Below, piece by piece: positions 6,136 to 14,349 of a stretch of 23,888 bases of DNA. The DNA is from an uncultured Actinomycetes bacterium. GTDB taxonomy: Bacteria; Actinomycetota; Actinomycetes; Nanopelagicales; Nanopelagicaceae. The position numbers and the translations under genes were made by a program. The number at the start of each line of letters is the position of its first letter. Within the stretch, counting starts at the first letter, position 1. The notes beneath the pieces were generated by a model. That model made no database searches. It worked only from the letters and a program-made list of their open reading frames with translations, and was not told the DNA's origin. The stretch lies in assembly GCA_903827345.1 (NCBI GenBank), contig CAIKID010000129.1:1-23888 (forward strand). Reading direction: 5' to 3'.

Positions 6136-7830
6136 TTGAGTTCTACGCGGGAATTCCCCTCCCAACTGAACGGAGTTGCCCCTTTGCACCCACCTGCAAA
6201 GCTGGACAAGAGTCGCCCCTACCGGGCGTTTTTAACCATGGTCCTTTCTCTCTTCGTATCAGGGCTCTCGCTTACTGCTGTCGGAGCCACTCCAGCGTTC
6301 GCTGACTTCAGCAGGCCGATCGATGTTATCTCGGTGTCTTGGCCGCACTCAGCGCCGCTTCTCACCGATGTCGCCTCCGTTCGTCGCGGAGTTGAAAACT
6401 TTGCTATTCCTTATTGGCAGAACCATGCCGGGATTACTTTCTCTCGAGGAATGGATTCCACCGCCCCAGTTGCAATGGAGAGTGCTGCGCCTTGCGATGG
6501 TGATCCAACTGTTAACTACATGAACCTCGTTGCCCAGAAGTTCTATGCCTCTCAAGGGTTGAGCGCTGATAATCGTTACCTCATCATTTTGCTCCCGATG
6601 CTGCCAATCAACTGCGTGTGGGAGGCCAAAAGTATCGTCGGTGATTACAGAATTCCTTTTGGTATCACCGTCCTTCAAGATAATGCGATTCCTGATGTAA
6701 TCGCTCACGAACTCGGCCACGCCATTGGGCTGGGTCACTCCAACTTCATGAGTTGCCCAACTCCGGGTGACTCCCCGTGGAGCGTCTGTCAAAATATTGA
6801 GTATGGTGGCGCAGTCGATGTAATGAGCAATATTCAAACACTAGGTCCGCTCAATGTTTATCACCTCTGGCGTTTGGGTCAGTTAAATGGCGGCTCAATC
6901 CAATCTGTAAGTGGGAGCGGAACCTTCACGCTAAACGGTGCTGGAGATGCGACCGGGTTGCGGGCGCTTTATATTCACGATGGAAGCGCTGTGTATTGGG
7001 TGGAGTATCGTCCCGCTGGGGATGGCTACGCCGCTGGACTTGTAATATTGCGATCAGATACACCAACAGATGCCACCGCGACGATTTCTCCCAATTTGGA
7101 ATATACGGGTACATACACAGGTGATTCATCCGGGGATATATGGCTCCTAAATCTGGGCGACTACAAATATGCCGGTACGCCGACTGGCTCTCCAACAGGA
7201 TGGACATTTGCTACTTACTCGGGCAATGTCACCATCACTGGCCAAGAGATTTCCAATCAAGCCTCGGTGACGGTCACTGTTAAACCTGGCGTGAATTTGT
7301 TACCGCTTCCTGCGGCCCCAACTGACCTCTCCAAATACACCTTTGCTACTAGCGACTTTGGCCGTCTTTACCAAGTTACACCCGTGCAAAATGGCTTCTC
7401 CCTCGCTGATCCCACACTGCAGATTTGTAGCGCTAACTACCCCAGCGAGGCACACAGACTTTCTCGAACTCAAGTCGCTGCAAATCCGATCTACACTTCA
7501 AAATACCTCTTTCTCTCTAGCGAAGCCGTTCAGTACGACTCGGCCTACTGGGCGAATCAAGCGCTCAAAGAGTTAGATTTTGCCGTCTCCCATTGCTCTC
7601 CCAAGGTCTCTGTGATCAAGAAACTAAAATATTCTGCAGCTGAAAATGTAAATTCTCGGGCCATGCTAGTAACCAGCACTGTAAACAAAATTTCACAAAA
7701 TTTGATTGCGACCTTCCAGGTCAAGGGAAGGATTTTGGTGGGAACGTATGTTCTCTCCTCGCTGACATTCAACTCTTTCTCCATCAGCCCATGGTTAAAA
7801 CTTTCACAAAAGATCGGCTTGCGGTTATAA
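6136..7830 (+). CDS. Secreted metzincin-type zinc metalloprotease
   Basis: Predicted exported endopeptidase, 564 aa. The N-terminus has an unusually long hydrophilic n-region (about 30 aa), then a hydrophobic core and a signal-peptidase site after ATPAFA (residue 56). The zinc motif AHELGHAIGLGH gives H191, E192, H195 and H201 (HExxHxxGxxH), and a Met-turn follows in VDVMSN (M230): a metzincin. LGPLNVYHLWRLGQL after the active site recalls M11/gametolysin-like proteins, but the subfamily is uncertain. The C-terminal half (about 270-564) is beta-rich with no recognised catalytic motif. The start is TTG, with a -10 element 5 nt upstream; an ATG at codon 35 would leave the signal peptide without its basic n-region. 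The last 6 nt overlap the end of the convergent pilD gene. Confidence 0.82.
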   Translation: MSSTREFPSQLNGVAPLHPPAKLDKSRPYRAFLTMVLSLFVSGLSLTAVGATPAFADFSRPIDVISVSWPHSAPLLTDVASVRRGVENFAIPYWQNHAGITFSRGMDSTAPVAMESAAPCDGDPTVNYMNLVAQKFYASQGLSADNRYLIILLPMLPINCVWEAKSIVGDYRIPFGITVLQDNAIPDVIAHELGHAIGLGHSNFMSCPTPGDSPWSVCQNIEYGGAVDVMSNIQTLGPLNVYHLWRLGQLNGGSIQSVSGSGTFTLNGAGDATGLRALYIHDGSAVYWVEYRPAGDGYAAGLVILRSDTPTDATATISPNLEYTGTYTGDSSGDIWLLNLGDYKYAGTPTGSPTGWTFATYSGNVTITGQEISNQASVTVTVKPGVNLLPLPAAPTDLSKYTFATSDFGRLYQVTPVQNGFSLADPTLQICSANYPSEAHRLSRTQVAANPIYTSKYLFLSSEAVQYDSAYWANQALKELDFAVSHCSPKVSVIKKLKYSAAENVNSRAMLVTSTVNKISQNLIATFQVKGRILVGTYVLSSLTFNSFSISPWLKLSQKIGLRL

Positions 7831-8607
7831 CGAGGAGTGTGCAAGCGCCAATAGAGAAATAATCTGCCCAATAATCATAAATGGACCAAACGGAATCGCA
7901 GTCTTTCGGTCTGCTTTGCCCGCGATCATGAGGCCAATACCTATGACGGATCCCAGGATGTACGCGGCGAAGCAACTCACGAGGACCGCTCTTAATCCGA
8001 AGAATCCGGAGATCAAACCGATCGAGGCGGAGAGTTTGACATCACCCATCCCCATACCACCTTTAGAAATGATAAGGATCGCTAAATAGAAGGCGACGAG
8101 CGAGAAGGCGCCGATCGCGCTGGGCAACAGGCGATCAAAGCGATGCAAAACAAAAGCGCTAATGACAATGACTAACAAAGCCTTAAGTAGTAAAAATCCC
8201 GTCAGCACATCGGGCAAGCGGTGGTGTTGTAAATCAATGACTGCAAGCGGTAAACCGAAAGCAACAAAAACCATCCAGAGCAAAACCGGAGTCCAAGAAT
8301 GAAAGATAAAGATTGGGGCTAGAAAGAGAAGGGCCATCCCAGCTTCAAGGGCGGGATAGAGCGCGGAAATCCTGGAATGACAGCCAACACATCTCCCCCT
8401 GAGCCACAGATAACTCAGTATGGGTATATTTTCGAGCGCAGTTATTTGGCGCTGACACTTCGGACATCTAGAGCGGGTCCACATGCTTTCACGTGTTGTA
8501 AGTCGCGCAATTAACACCGATGCAAATGATCCGAAAGCGAGTCCCAGGAGCAGGAGAAAGATCGCCAAGAACGGAGATGGCAACGAGGCATACACCGTTC
8601 TTGGCAT
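7825..8607 (-). CDS. pilD: Type IV prepilin peptidase / N-methyltransferase PilD
   Basis: Polytopic membrane aspartyl protease that cleaves prepilins after Gly and usually N-methylates the new N-terminus; here it would act on the five prepilins encoded just upstream. 260 aa. The N-terminal methylase-type domain has both CxxC pairs (C48/C51, C73/C76), forming the zinc knuckle of bifunctional enzymes. The peptidase aspartates are D125 in VIDLQHHRLPD and D189 in GMGMGDVKL. The ATG at 8607 is 7 nt after the preceding pilin stop; the frame is open further up but would overlap that gene. Last gene of the pilus operon, tail-to-tail with the metzincin gene. Confidence 0.95.
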   Translation of the reverse strand: MPRTVYASLPSPFLAIFLLLLGLAFGSFASVLIARLTTRESMWTRSRCPKCQRQITALENIPILSYLWLRGRCVGCHSRISALYPALEAGMALLFLAPIFIFHSWTPVLLWMVFVAFGLPLAVIDLQHHRLPDVLTGFLLLKALLVIVISAFVLHRFDRLLPSAIGAFSLVAFYLAILIISKGGMGMGDVKLSASIGLISGFFGLRAVLVSCFAAYILGSVIGIGLMIAGKADRKTAIPFGPFMIIGQIISLLALAHSSL

Positions 8608-8614
8608 AAATATT

Positions 8615-9223
8615 TTAGAGTCCGGCCACGCTACAACCTTGAATTGAGGTCGTAGAGAGAGGGGTCTTCGCCAAGATTGAAGCTGCAGCAGGTGGTGTGC
8701 CAAGTCCAATTCCGTATGATCCCGCGATATTGAAGTTTGGCCCTACAGCATAAATATATTTAAAGCCGCTGGAGGCAGAAGGATCGGGGTATTTAATGTA
8801 ATAAACCGCGACATCATCTGGAATCTTAGAGATATACCCAGGCACAAGTGGTGATAGCTCTCCATATGATTGACCCGTATTGAGGTCAACTGTGTTAGAC
8901 GCACTGCGGAATACTGAGGCCGACATAGTCGAACGGAAACTGTTTGGGACTCCCGCGATTGAGGTAATAGTTGAGTCAAATCCTGCGGCAGGGGCAGGTA
9001 GATCGCCATTATGCAATACATAGTTATTTAAAGCATTGTAGGTATTGGCTGCATCTTCTGAACACGCCTTGGTGCGAGCGTCTTGGGATGACCCAGAGAG
9101 AGCCACCACAACAATGGCAGCAAGTATTCCAAGGATAAGAATTACGACGAGAAGCTCAATCAGGGTGAAACCTGCTTCACCGTTATCACGCTTCGCTCGT
9201 AGATCAGTTAATAATTTGCGCAT
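8615..9223 (-). CDS. Type IV pilin (candidate major pilin)
   Basis: Pilus subunit, 202 aa. The leader of 18 residues ends in GEAG and is cleaved before FTLIELLVVILILGILAAI, a perfect class IVa N-terminus with Glu5. A variable beta-rich head domain follows; Cys residues include one in KACSED and one in the C-terminal IQGCSVAGL, which may form a head disulfide. An AAGGAG ribosome site with a 6-nt spacer precedes the ATG, the strongest in the operon and consistent with high expression. Shares its N-terminal design with the next pilin upstream, but the heads differ. Confidence 0.93.
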   Translation of the reverse strand: MRKLLTDLRAKRDNGEAGFTLIELLVVILILGILAAIVVVALSGSSQDARTKACSEDAANTYNALNNYVLHNGDLPAPAAGFDSTITSIAGVPNSFRSTMSASVFRSASNTVDLNTGQSYGELSPLVPGYISKIPDDVAVYYIKYPDPSASSGFKYIYAVGPNFNIAGSYGIGLGTPPAAASILAKTPLSTTSIQGCSVAGL

Positions 9224-9229
9224 TTTTCT

Positions 9230-9235
9230 CTCCTT
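9230..9235 (-). promoter_or_regulatory. Strong ribosome binding site of the last pilin gene
   Basis: On the minus strand AAGGAG is 6 nt before the ATG at 9223. Most other pilus genes here rely on overlap coupling, so this independent strong site singles out the gene as possibly the major pilin. Confidence 0.75.
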
Positions 9236-9249
9236 GGCTCACTTTATTC

Positions 9250-9894
9250 TTATAACGAGGAACAAGCAGCTGGCGCAGTTGTTCCGACTCTTTTTCCAGT
9301 TGTATCAAAAACATAGATATCGAAGGGATCTCCAACTTTGGTAATTGCATTGAGATACGCCCCAACTTGTGGTGCCGTCGGAGCGATGGTTGCCTGCGAA
9401 CTCACTGGAAAGGTTACCGTTCCTTGAGTCGAATTGGCATTGGACGCGAACGAAGAAACTGCCCAAGTTCCATCAACCGTCATTGGGGCCACCCCAGCCA
9501 CAACAATCTTCTCGCCAACCACGATCTGTGGCAGGTAATCGGTGGCAAAAGTTAAACTCGCCGTACCTCCAGCGAGGGAATAGCTTATGACAGAAAAACT
9601 TCCAAGGTGCACCGTAAAGTTCTTAGAGAACGATTCCACAGTGGAATCACTTACGTACGTTGGTTCTAGGGCAGTAATGGACCCGGGCATGTATCCGCCG
9701 TGATCTGTTTGGTAACTAGCTACACCTAAGTCAACTGCTTGAAAAGCTGCCTTGCAAGAATCCTGTATCGAGTTACTGCGCGCCTGATTTAATCCAACAT
9801 AAGCAATTCCCGAGAGAATCCCAATGACAGTTAGAACTACTAGGAGTTCAATGATGGTGAAACCTTTATCCTGGGATGCCTTAAATTTCCTCAT
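9250..9894 (-). CDS. Type IV pilin with extended head domain
   Basis: 214 aa prepilin: an 11-residue leader ending in DKG, then FTIIELLVVLTVIGILSGIAYVGLNQAR with Glu5. The head contains a module GEKIVVAGVAPMTVDGTWAVSS...VTFPV that recurs in looser form in the minor pilin at 10984-11874 (TVWGNSNPSFDG...NTFTV), and a C-terminal CSSL. The ATG is 2 nt after the stop of the preceding gene. Major versus minor role cannot be decided from sequence. Confidence 0.9.
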   Translation of the reverse strand: MRKFKASQDKGFTIIELLVVLTVIGILSGIAYVGLNQARSNSIQDSCKAAFQAVDLGVASYQTDHGGYMPGSITALEPTYVSDSTVESFSKNFTVHLGSFSVISYSLAGGTASLTFATDYLPQIVVGEKIVVAGVAPMTVDGTWAVSSFASNANSTQGTVTFPVSSQATIAPTAPQVGAYLNAITKVGDPFDIYVFDTTGKRVGTTAPAACSSL

Positions 9895-9896
9895 AG

Positions 9897-10334
9897 TTAT
9901 TTTCCTGCTACCGAGACATGTTGCACTTGCGACACCTGATCCTGCGTGACGGTGAAGGTGCGCTCGACCACTATTCCATTGGGAGACCGCAAAATAACCC
10001 TATCCGTTTGCACATTTGATGGATCGCCGCTCGGCAATGCCTCACAGGTGATCGATATATCCTCAATCTGATTAGAAAGACCACAGTTTGGTGCATCGTG
10101 CGCCATTTGCAAAGCGTATCTCTGTGCGGCACCTTGGTCGTATTCTTGAATTACATCTGCTACCGCAACCGAAATCTTATTTGCAACCGTTAGTTGATCA
10201 ACTCCTCGACCTTGTGCATCGGCAGATAGTTGGGTAATCATCATAACTGAGCCCAGAACAGCACCAACTCCAAGCACAAAGATCAGTACAAGTCCAAGGG
10301 CAAAGCCCGAATCAGATTTCAGTTGCTTTTTCAT
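9897..10334 (-). CDS. Minor pilin, PilX/GspK-like (no Glu5)
   Basis: 145 aa. Short basic leader MKKQLKSDSG, predicted cleavage after Gly10, then a hydrophobic helix FALGLVLIFVLGVGAVLGSVMM. Position 5 of the mature protein is Leu, not Glu. Loss of Glu5 is typical of the tip subunit GspK and is seen in some PilX-like proteins, so a tip or initiation role is a reasonable inference. The start overlaps the stop of the gene before it (ATGA). The C-terminal part is a short beta-rich domain with a Cys pair. Confidence 0.75.
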   Translation of the reverse strand: MKKQLKSDSGFALGLVLIFVLGVGAVLGSVMMITQLSADAQGRGVDQLTVANKISVAVADVIQEYDQGAAQRYALQMAHDAPNCGLSNQIEDISITCEALPSGDPSNVQTDRVILRSPNGIVVERTFTVTQDQVSQVQHVSVAGK

Positions 10335-10984
10335 CCGATATTCCTTGCTGCAACGATTACCTGCGCTGAGGTAGAGCCAGCGGGAATCGTAAAGATGATC
10401 CCTGGATTTGTTGTTAGCGAGGTCAGAAGCAGGTCATGGACACACTGTGCAGTGGTGAGGGTACCTCCAGCGGGGAAGGTAGGGCACATTACTGCGCTAT
10501 CCCATGCAGAATTAATTGGAAGAGGAAGTTCGCCCCGCACCATCTGCTCGGAACCGGTTGTCTTACCGGTCGAAGGACAGCTCACTCGCCAGAGCTGACC
10601 AGCACCGGAAGAGGTGCGAACTTCATATCCAATCGCACTGCCATTGAGGTACTGCAGGGTGAGCAGAGCTCTTACATCTCCGGCACTTTGAGATGAAGTA
10701 TTTTCCGAAGAGCACTCAAGGCCGGGCTGTGTAACATCGGGTGAAGATGGAACTATAAATCCTTGAGCGTTCTCCATATCAAAGGTGATCATGCGATTTG
10801 CATTACCAGAGTCAATTGATTTCGCGGCAATTGCCTGGGTGTACTTTGCTGAGGTAAAGGATGCAAGTGCTAATTGCGTGCAACCTAAAGCAAGAAGCCC
10901 CGTTAAACCCACTGCAATAAGGACTTCTGCCAAGCTCAAGCCTTCTTCATCGCGGAATACTCTCATGCGCTTGATGATCTTCAT
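10331..10984 (-). CDS. Minor pilin, PilW/PilV-like
   Basis: 217 aa. Leader of 15 residues ending in DEEG, then LSLAEVLIAVGLTGLLALGC, with Glu5 in the mature helix. The head has several Cys (about C111, C155, C168, C176). It starts with TAATG overlap on the previous gene and ends in ATGA overlap with the next, so the three minor pilins are co-translated, as expected for subunits of one tip complex. Confidence 0.8.
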   Translation of the reverse strand: MKIIKRMRVFRDEEGLSLAEVLIAVGLTGLLALGCTQLALASFTSAKYTQAIAAKSIDSGNANRMITFDMENAQGFIVPSSPDVTQPGLECSSENTSSQSAGDVRALLTLQYLNGSAIGYEVRTSSGAGQLWRVSCPSTGKTTGSEQMVRGELPLPINSAWDSAVMCPTFPAGGTLTTAQCVHDLLLTSLTTNPGIIFTIPAGSTSAQVIVAARNIG

Positions 10985-11874
10985 TATGGCGCCGCCCGGG
11001 TGATGACTTTATGAAGTGGTGAGCCAGAAACTATAGTGCTGACAATGACTTGCTGCACATCAACCTCTGATGAAACATTTGCAAATCCGCCCGTCGCAGC
11101 ATCAGCCACAGAATTGGGAACCGTAAAGGTGTTTGCCGTTGCGTCGCTTATCATGAGCATGCTTCCGTCAAATGATGGATTTGAATTGCCCCATACTGTC
11201 ACCGCAGTTCCAATGTTCATCTGCGGACCGGTATAGGAATATGTCGCGTTAGTTCCATCACTTGAAACGGTTGAAATCTTTGCAGCTTCGGCATTTTCGC
11301 AGGGAATCCAGGTAACTCCATTATTGATGAGGACAGTGACCAGCGCGCTAGTCAAGGTGAGACTCTTCGTAGTCTTGTTCGCAACTTCCTGTGCGGTAAA
11401 GGAATAACTTGCTGAAACTGGCTGTGATGTCGTTCCGGAAATTACTCCCGTCGTTGGATCGAGAGAGAGACCGAAGGGCAGAATTGGTTCGACGCTCCAT
11501 GTAACAGCGCTTGTTGCATTTTGCACCGTTAACTGGGCCGAATACGGGTGCACATTAGAACCCGTACTTACCATTACAGGAGCAAGGTCGGAATTTGTAA
11601 TCGCGAACCCAGGAAGAACCTTTTGCGATCCAACACTGGGATCTGCAAAAAGATATGGCTCGGGATTTACGGAAGAGCATGGGGTATATGGTTGCAGGTT
11701 GATTGATTCTGCAAGCGAGTTGAGATTTTGAACGGTCTGTCCTACCACGGACATCTTGTCCGCGAAGGGGCGGGCAACAGCTATGGATGAAATCATAAGG
11801 ACCCCGATAATGGCCATGATGACGGTCGAGATGACTACCTCCAGCAGGCTATCGCCGCGATCTCCATGTTCCAT
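10984..11874 (-). CDS. Minor pilin with inserted Ig-like (He_PIG-type) domain
   Basis: 296 aa, large for a minor pilin. Seven-residue leader MEHGDRG, then DSLLEVVISTVIMAIIGVLMIS with Glu5. Residues about 120-165 read WSVEPILPFGLSLDPTTG then VISGTT, the signature of putative Ig (He_PIG) domains found in surface adhesins. A later segment (TVWGNSNPSFDGSMLMIS..NTFTV) resembles the head module of the pilin at 9250-9894. This makes it a candidate adhesive tip subunit. The ATG lies 5 nt after the pilC stop. Confidence 0.8.
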   Translation of the reverse strand: MEHGDRGDSLLEVVISTVIMAIIGVLMISSIAVARPFADKMSVVGQTVQNLNSLAESINLQPYTPCSSVNPEPYLFADPSVGSQKVLPGFAITNSDLAPVMVSTGSNVHPYSAQLTVQNATSAVTWSVEPILPFGLSLDPTTGVISGTTSQPVSASYSFTAQEVANKTTKSLTLTSALVTVLINNGVTWIPCENAEAAKISTVSSDGTNATYSYTGPQMNIGTAVTVWGNSNPSFDGSMLMISDATANTFTVPNSVADAATGGFANVSSEVDVQQVIVSTIVSGSPLHKVITRAAP

Positions 11875-11879
11875 GTTCT

Positions 11880-13115
11880 TTACCCTCGAACTCCGCTATA
11901 TATCCCATACATTGCCGAGACGAGAGCAATTGCAACAAATCCAACTCCGCCTCCGATAACAATGAGAGTTGCTGGTTCTAGGAGGGCAGTAAAATTCTTA
12001 AGGCGATGATCTAGTTCATCTGAGTAGAAAGATGCAGCTTGGCTCAGCTGTGATCCCAATTGTCCCGACTCTTCGCCAATCCGAAAGATTTGGATCGCGG
12101 CAGATGGAAAGATGCCGGCTTTTTCTAGCGGCGCGGCTAAACCCTCACCCTGAAGAACGTGCTTGCGGGCTTCCATAATTGCGTCTTCGAAAACTCGATT
12201 TCCAGTACTGCTACCCGCCAGCTCAAGGGCCTCTGGGAGATTTACTTGAGTACGTACCAACGTTGATAAAACGCGGCAGAAGCGCTCCAGCGCTACCAAT
12301 TGAACGAGTGAGCCAACAATCGGGAGTTTGAGGGTGAAGCGATCCAAATTGAGTCGACCCCGTGAATTTCTGCGCATGAAAAAGAGTGTGGTGATTCCGG
12401 AAACCAAGAATAGAAGGAGAACCCACCACCAATTCTGAACAAAGTGAGTAACTGCAAGCAACATACGTGTAGTTAACGGCAACTTTACGCTCAATGAATC
12501 AAAGAAAATTTGGAAGCGGGGCAGAACGAAGACAGAAAGTACGATGGCAGCGACGAAGGTAAGCACAATGAGCACAGCTGGATAGATCATCGCAGATCTG
12601 ACGGCACGCTTACTGCGCAGATCGCGTTCGAGATAGGAGTTCAAAGTAGAAAGCGCTTCAGTCAGATTTCCGCTGCGCTCGGCGGAGTGCAGAATCGCAG
12701 GGTAATAACGGGGGAAAATATTTGGGTACTGCTTTACCGCTTCGCTGAGCTGCGCGCCGCCTTCAATATCCACCAGGATCTCGACAAGGATCTCAGCCAT
12801 CCGCTTGTTATCCGTGGTCTCGGAAAGGATCGAAATGCCCTTTGCGACTGGGATTCCAGCTTCCGAAAAGGATGCGAGCTGACGAGTGACCTGAAGCAGG
12901 ACTTCCAGAGATACTGGACGGCCAAATTCAATGTCATACCAGTGTTTCTTATTCGCAAGCGCAATGCTCGATATTCCATCGCGTTCCAAGATGTAACGAG
13001 CTTCGATCCTAGTCTTCGTGGCGAGAACGCCTGATGTCGGAGCGCCTTGCACATCGATTCCTTTGTAGGTGTACTCAACTAGTTCCGCCTCGAGAGAGGC
13101 AGATCTCTTCCGCAT
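11880..13115 (-). CDS. pilC: Type IV pilus inner-membrane platform protein PilC
   Basis: Polytopic platform that transmits PilB motor action to pilin assembly. Two GspF-type cytoplasmic domains are visible: the first with LLQVTRQLASFSEAGIPVAKG, the second with LERFCRVLSTLVRTQVNLPEAL and RIGEESGQLGSQL. Three hydrophobic segments (in YPAVLIVLTFVAAIVLSVFVLP, WWWVLLLFLVSGI and the C-terminal TLIVIGGGVGFVAIALVSAMYG region) match the family topology. The start is unsure: ATG at 13115 gives a near-standard N-terminus; the frame is open to GTG at 13151, which would overlap pilB by 14 nt. Ends 5 nt before the next gene. Confidence 0.94.
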   Translation of the reverse strand: MRKRSASLEAELVEYTYKGIDVQGAPTSGVLATKTRIEARYILERDGISSIALANKKHWYDIEFGRPVSLEVLLQVTRQLASFSEAGIPVAKGISILSETTDNKRMAEILVEILVDIEGGAQLSEAVKQYPNIFPRYYPAILHSAERSGNLTEALSTLNSYLERDLRSKRAVRSAMIYPAVLIVLTFVAAIVLSVFVLPRFQIFFDSLSVKLPLTTRMLLAVTHFVQNWWWVLLLFLVSGITTLFFMRRNSRGRLNLDRFTLKLPIVGSLVQLVALERFCRVLSTLVRTQVNLPEALELAGSSTGNRVFEDAIMEARKHVLQGEGLAAPLEKAGIFPSAAIQIFRIGEESGQLGSQLSQAASFYSDELDHRLKNFTALLEPATLIVIGGGVGFVAIALVSAMYGIYSGVRG

Positions 13116-13137
13116 CACCTTGAAAGAGGAGCTGTGA

Positions 13138-14349
13138 TTAAGAACTGTCACGGGCCACCGCCAAAGTTAGCGCCTCATCAAGAGTTGTGATTCCTTCGGA
13201 GGCCAAACGAATTGCTTCAAACTCCATGGAAGTCATACCAGATTCCATAGCGTGTTTTCTAAAGAGCGTTGGTTGCGGACGGGTGACCATGAATTCACTT
13301 AAGAATTCGTTCGACTCGAGGATCTGGAAAGCGGCTACGCGCTCGCGATAACCAGTATTTCGGCAGGCTGCACATCCCCGCCCTTTTCGCAACGAACCGG
13401 CGTCTAGGTTGTGCAATTTAAAAATTTTACGCTCAGCCGGGGTCGCCGCATAAGGTTCGGCGCACTCTTCGCACACCCGACGGATCAAGCGCTGCGAGAT
13501 AGCACCGCGGAAAGCCGATGCGAGCAAGTGGGCCTCTATATCCATTTGAATCAACCGATAAATAGCGCCGACTGCATCCGTGGCATGGATCGTGCTAAAA
13601 ACTAAGTGTCCGGTAAGCGCAGCCTGCACAGAAATTCTGGCCGTCTCAACATCGCGAGTTTCGCCCACCATAATGATATCTGGATCTTGGCGAATCACTG
13701 CGCGGAGTTGAACTGCAAAGCCTGCATCGTTTGCCTCGTGAACTGGAATCTGTGTAATACCTGGAACCACATATTCGACTGGATCTTCGATGGTGACCAC
13801 GTTCTTATGGGGAACTGCAACAATCTTGAGAGCAGAGTGCAGGGTTGTAGATTTTCCGCTACCCGTTGGGCCAGCAACCAGGATCAAACCATTATTTGCG
13901 GCGAACATCCTTTCGAATATCACTAACTGACTCTTGCTCATCCCGAGCTCAGAAAGTTCGACTGTTGGGCGAGAAGAATCAAGAAGTCGCATCACTACTT
14001 TTTCGCCATTGATGGTCGCAACAGTTGCTACGCGGACATCGATCTGTCGCCCTTGAAAACTCGTCGTAAATTGTCCATCTTGGGGACGTCTGCGTTCAAC
14101 GATATTCATCTTGGACATAACTTTGACTCGGCTAACGATGGCAGGTGCTAGCCGCGGAGGATACTCTCCGTAATTAGTCATTCTGCCATCTATTCGTGCA
14201 CGTATCAGAAATTTGTCCTGATACGGCTCAAGGTGTATGTCGCTGGCTCGCTCGGATATCGCCTGGTCGATTATCTGCTGCACCAAATCAGAGATAGGTG
14301 CATCGTCAATCTCGGTACCCGAAATTATTTGATTCAATAGATTAGACAT
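13138..14349 (-). CDS. pilB: Type IV pilus assembly ATPase PilB (short form)
   Basis: Hexameric secretion ATPase that drives pilus extension. 403 aa. Walker A GPTGSGKST from residue 160, Asp box VTIEDPVEY, Walker B IIMVGETRDVETA, His box GHLVFSTIHATDA, and a tetracysteine zinc site C293/C296 and C326/C329. The zinc site marks PilB/GspE extension ATPases; PilT lacks it. The roughly 150-residue N-terminal MshEN/GspE-N region of typical PilB (about 560 aa) is absent: the protein starts directly at the N2 domain (SDIHLEPY). ATG at 14349 overlaps the preceding stop as TAATG. Confidence 0.95.
   Translation of the reverse strand: MSNLLNQIISGTEIDDAPISDLVQQIIDQAISERASDIHLEPYQDKFLIRARIDGRMTNYGEYPPRLAPAIVSRVKVMSKMNIVERRRPQDGQFTTSFQGRQIDVRVATVATINGEKVVMRLLDSSRPTVELSELGMSKSQLVIFERMFAANNGLILVAGPTGSGKSTTLHSALKIVAVPHKNVVTIEDPVEYVVPGITQIPVHEANDAGFAVQLRAVIRQDPDIIMVGETRDVETARISVQAALTGHLVFSTIHATDAVGAIYRLIQMDIEAHLLASAFRGAISQRLIRRVCEECAEPYAATPAERKIFKLHNLDAGSLRKGRGCAACRNTGYRERVAAFQILESNEFLSEFMVTRPQPTLFRKHAMESGMTSMEFEAIRLASEGITTLDEALTLAVARDSS

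Noticed and set aside
6349..6837. 162-codon open frame opposite the metzincin gene
   Set aside because: Covers the HELGH active-site region on the other strand; no recognisable domain and no start signals.
7825..9262. Shared TATAACGAGGA at the ends of pilD and one pilin gene (7826 and 9251) as an insertion or attachment site
   Set aside because: Both are explained by the two proteins ending in the same SSL-stop codons; no longer flanking identity is present.
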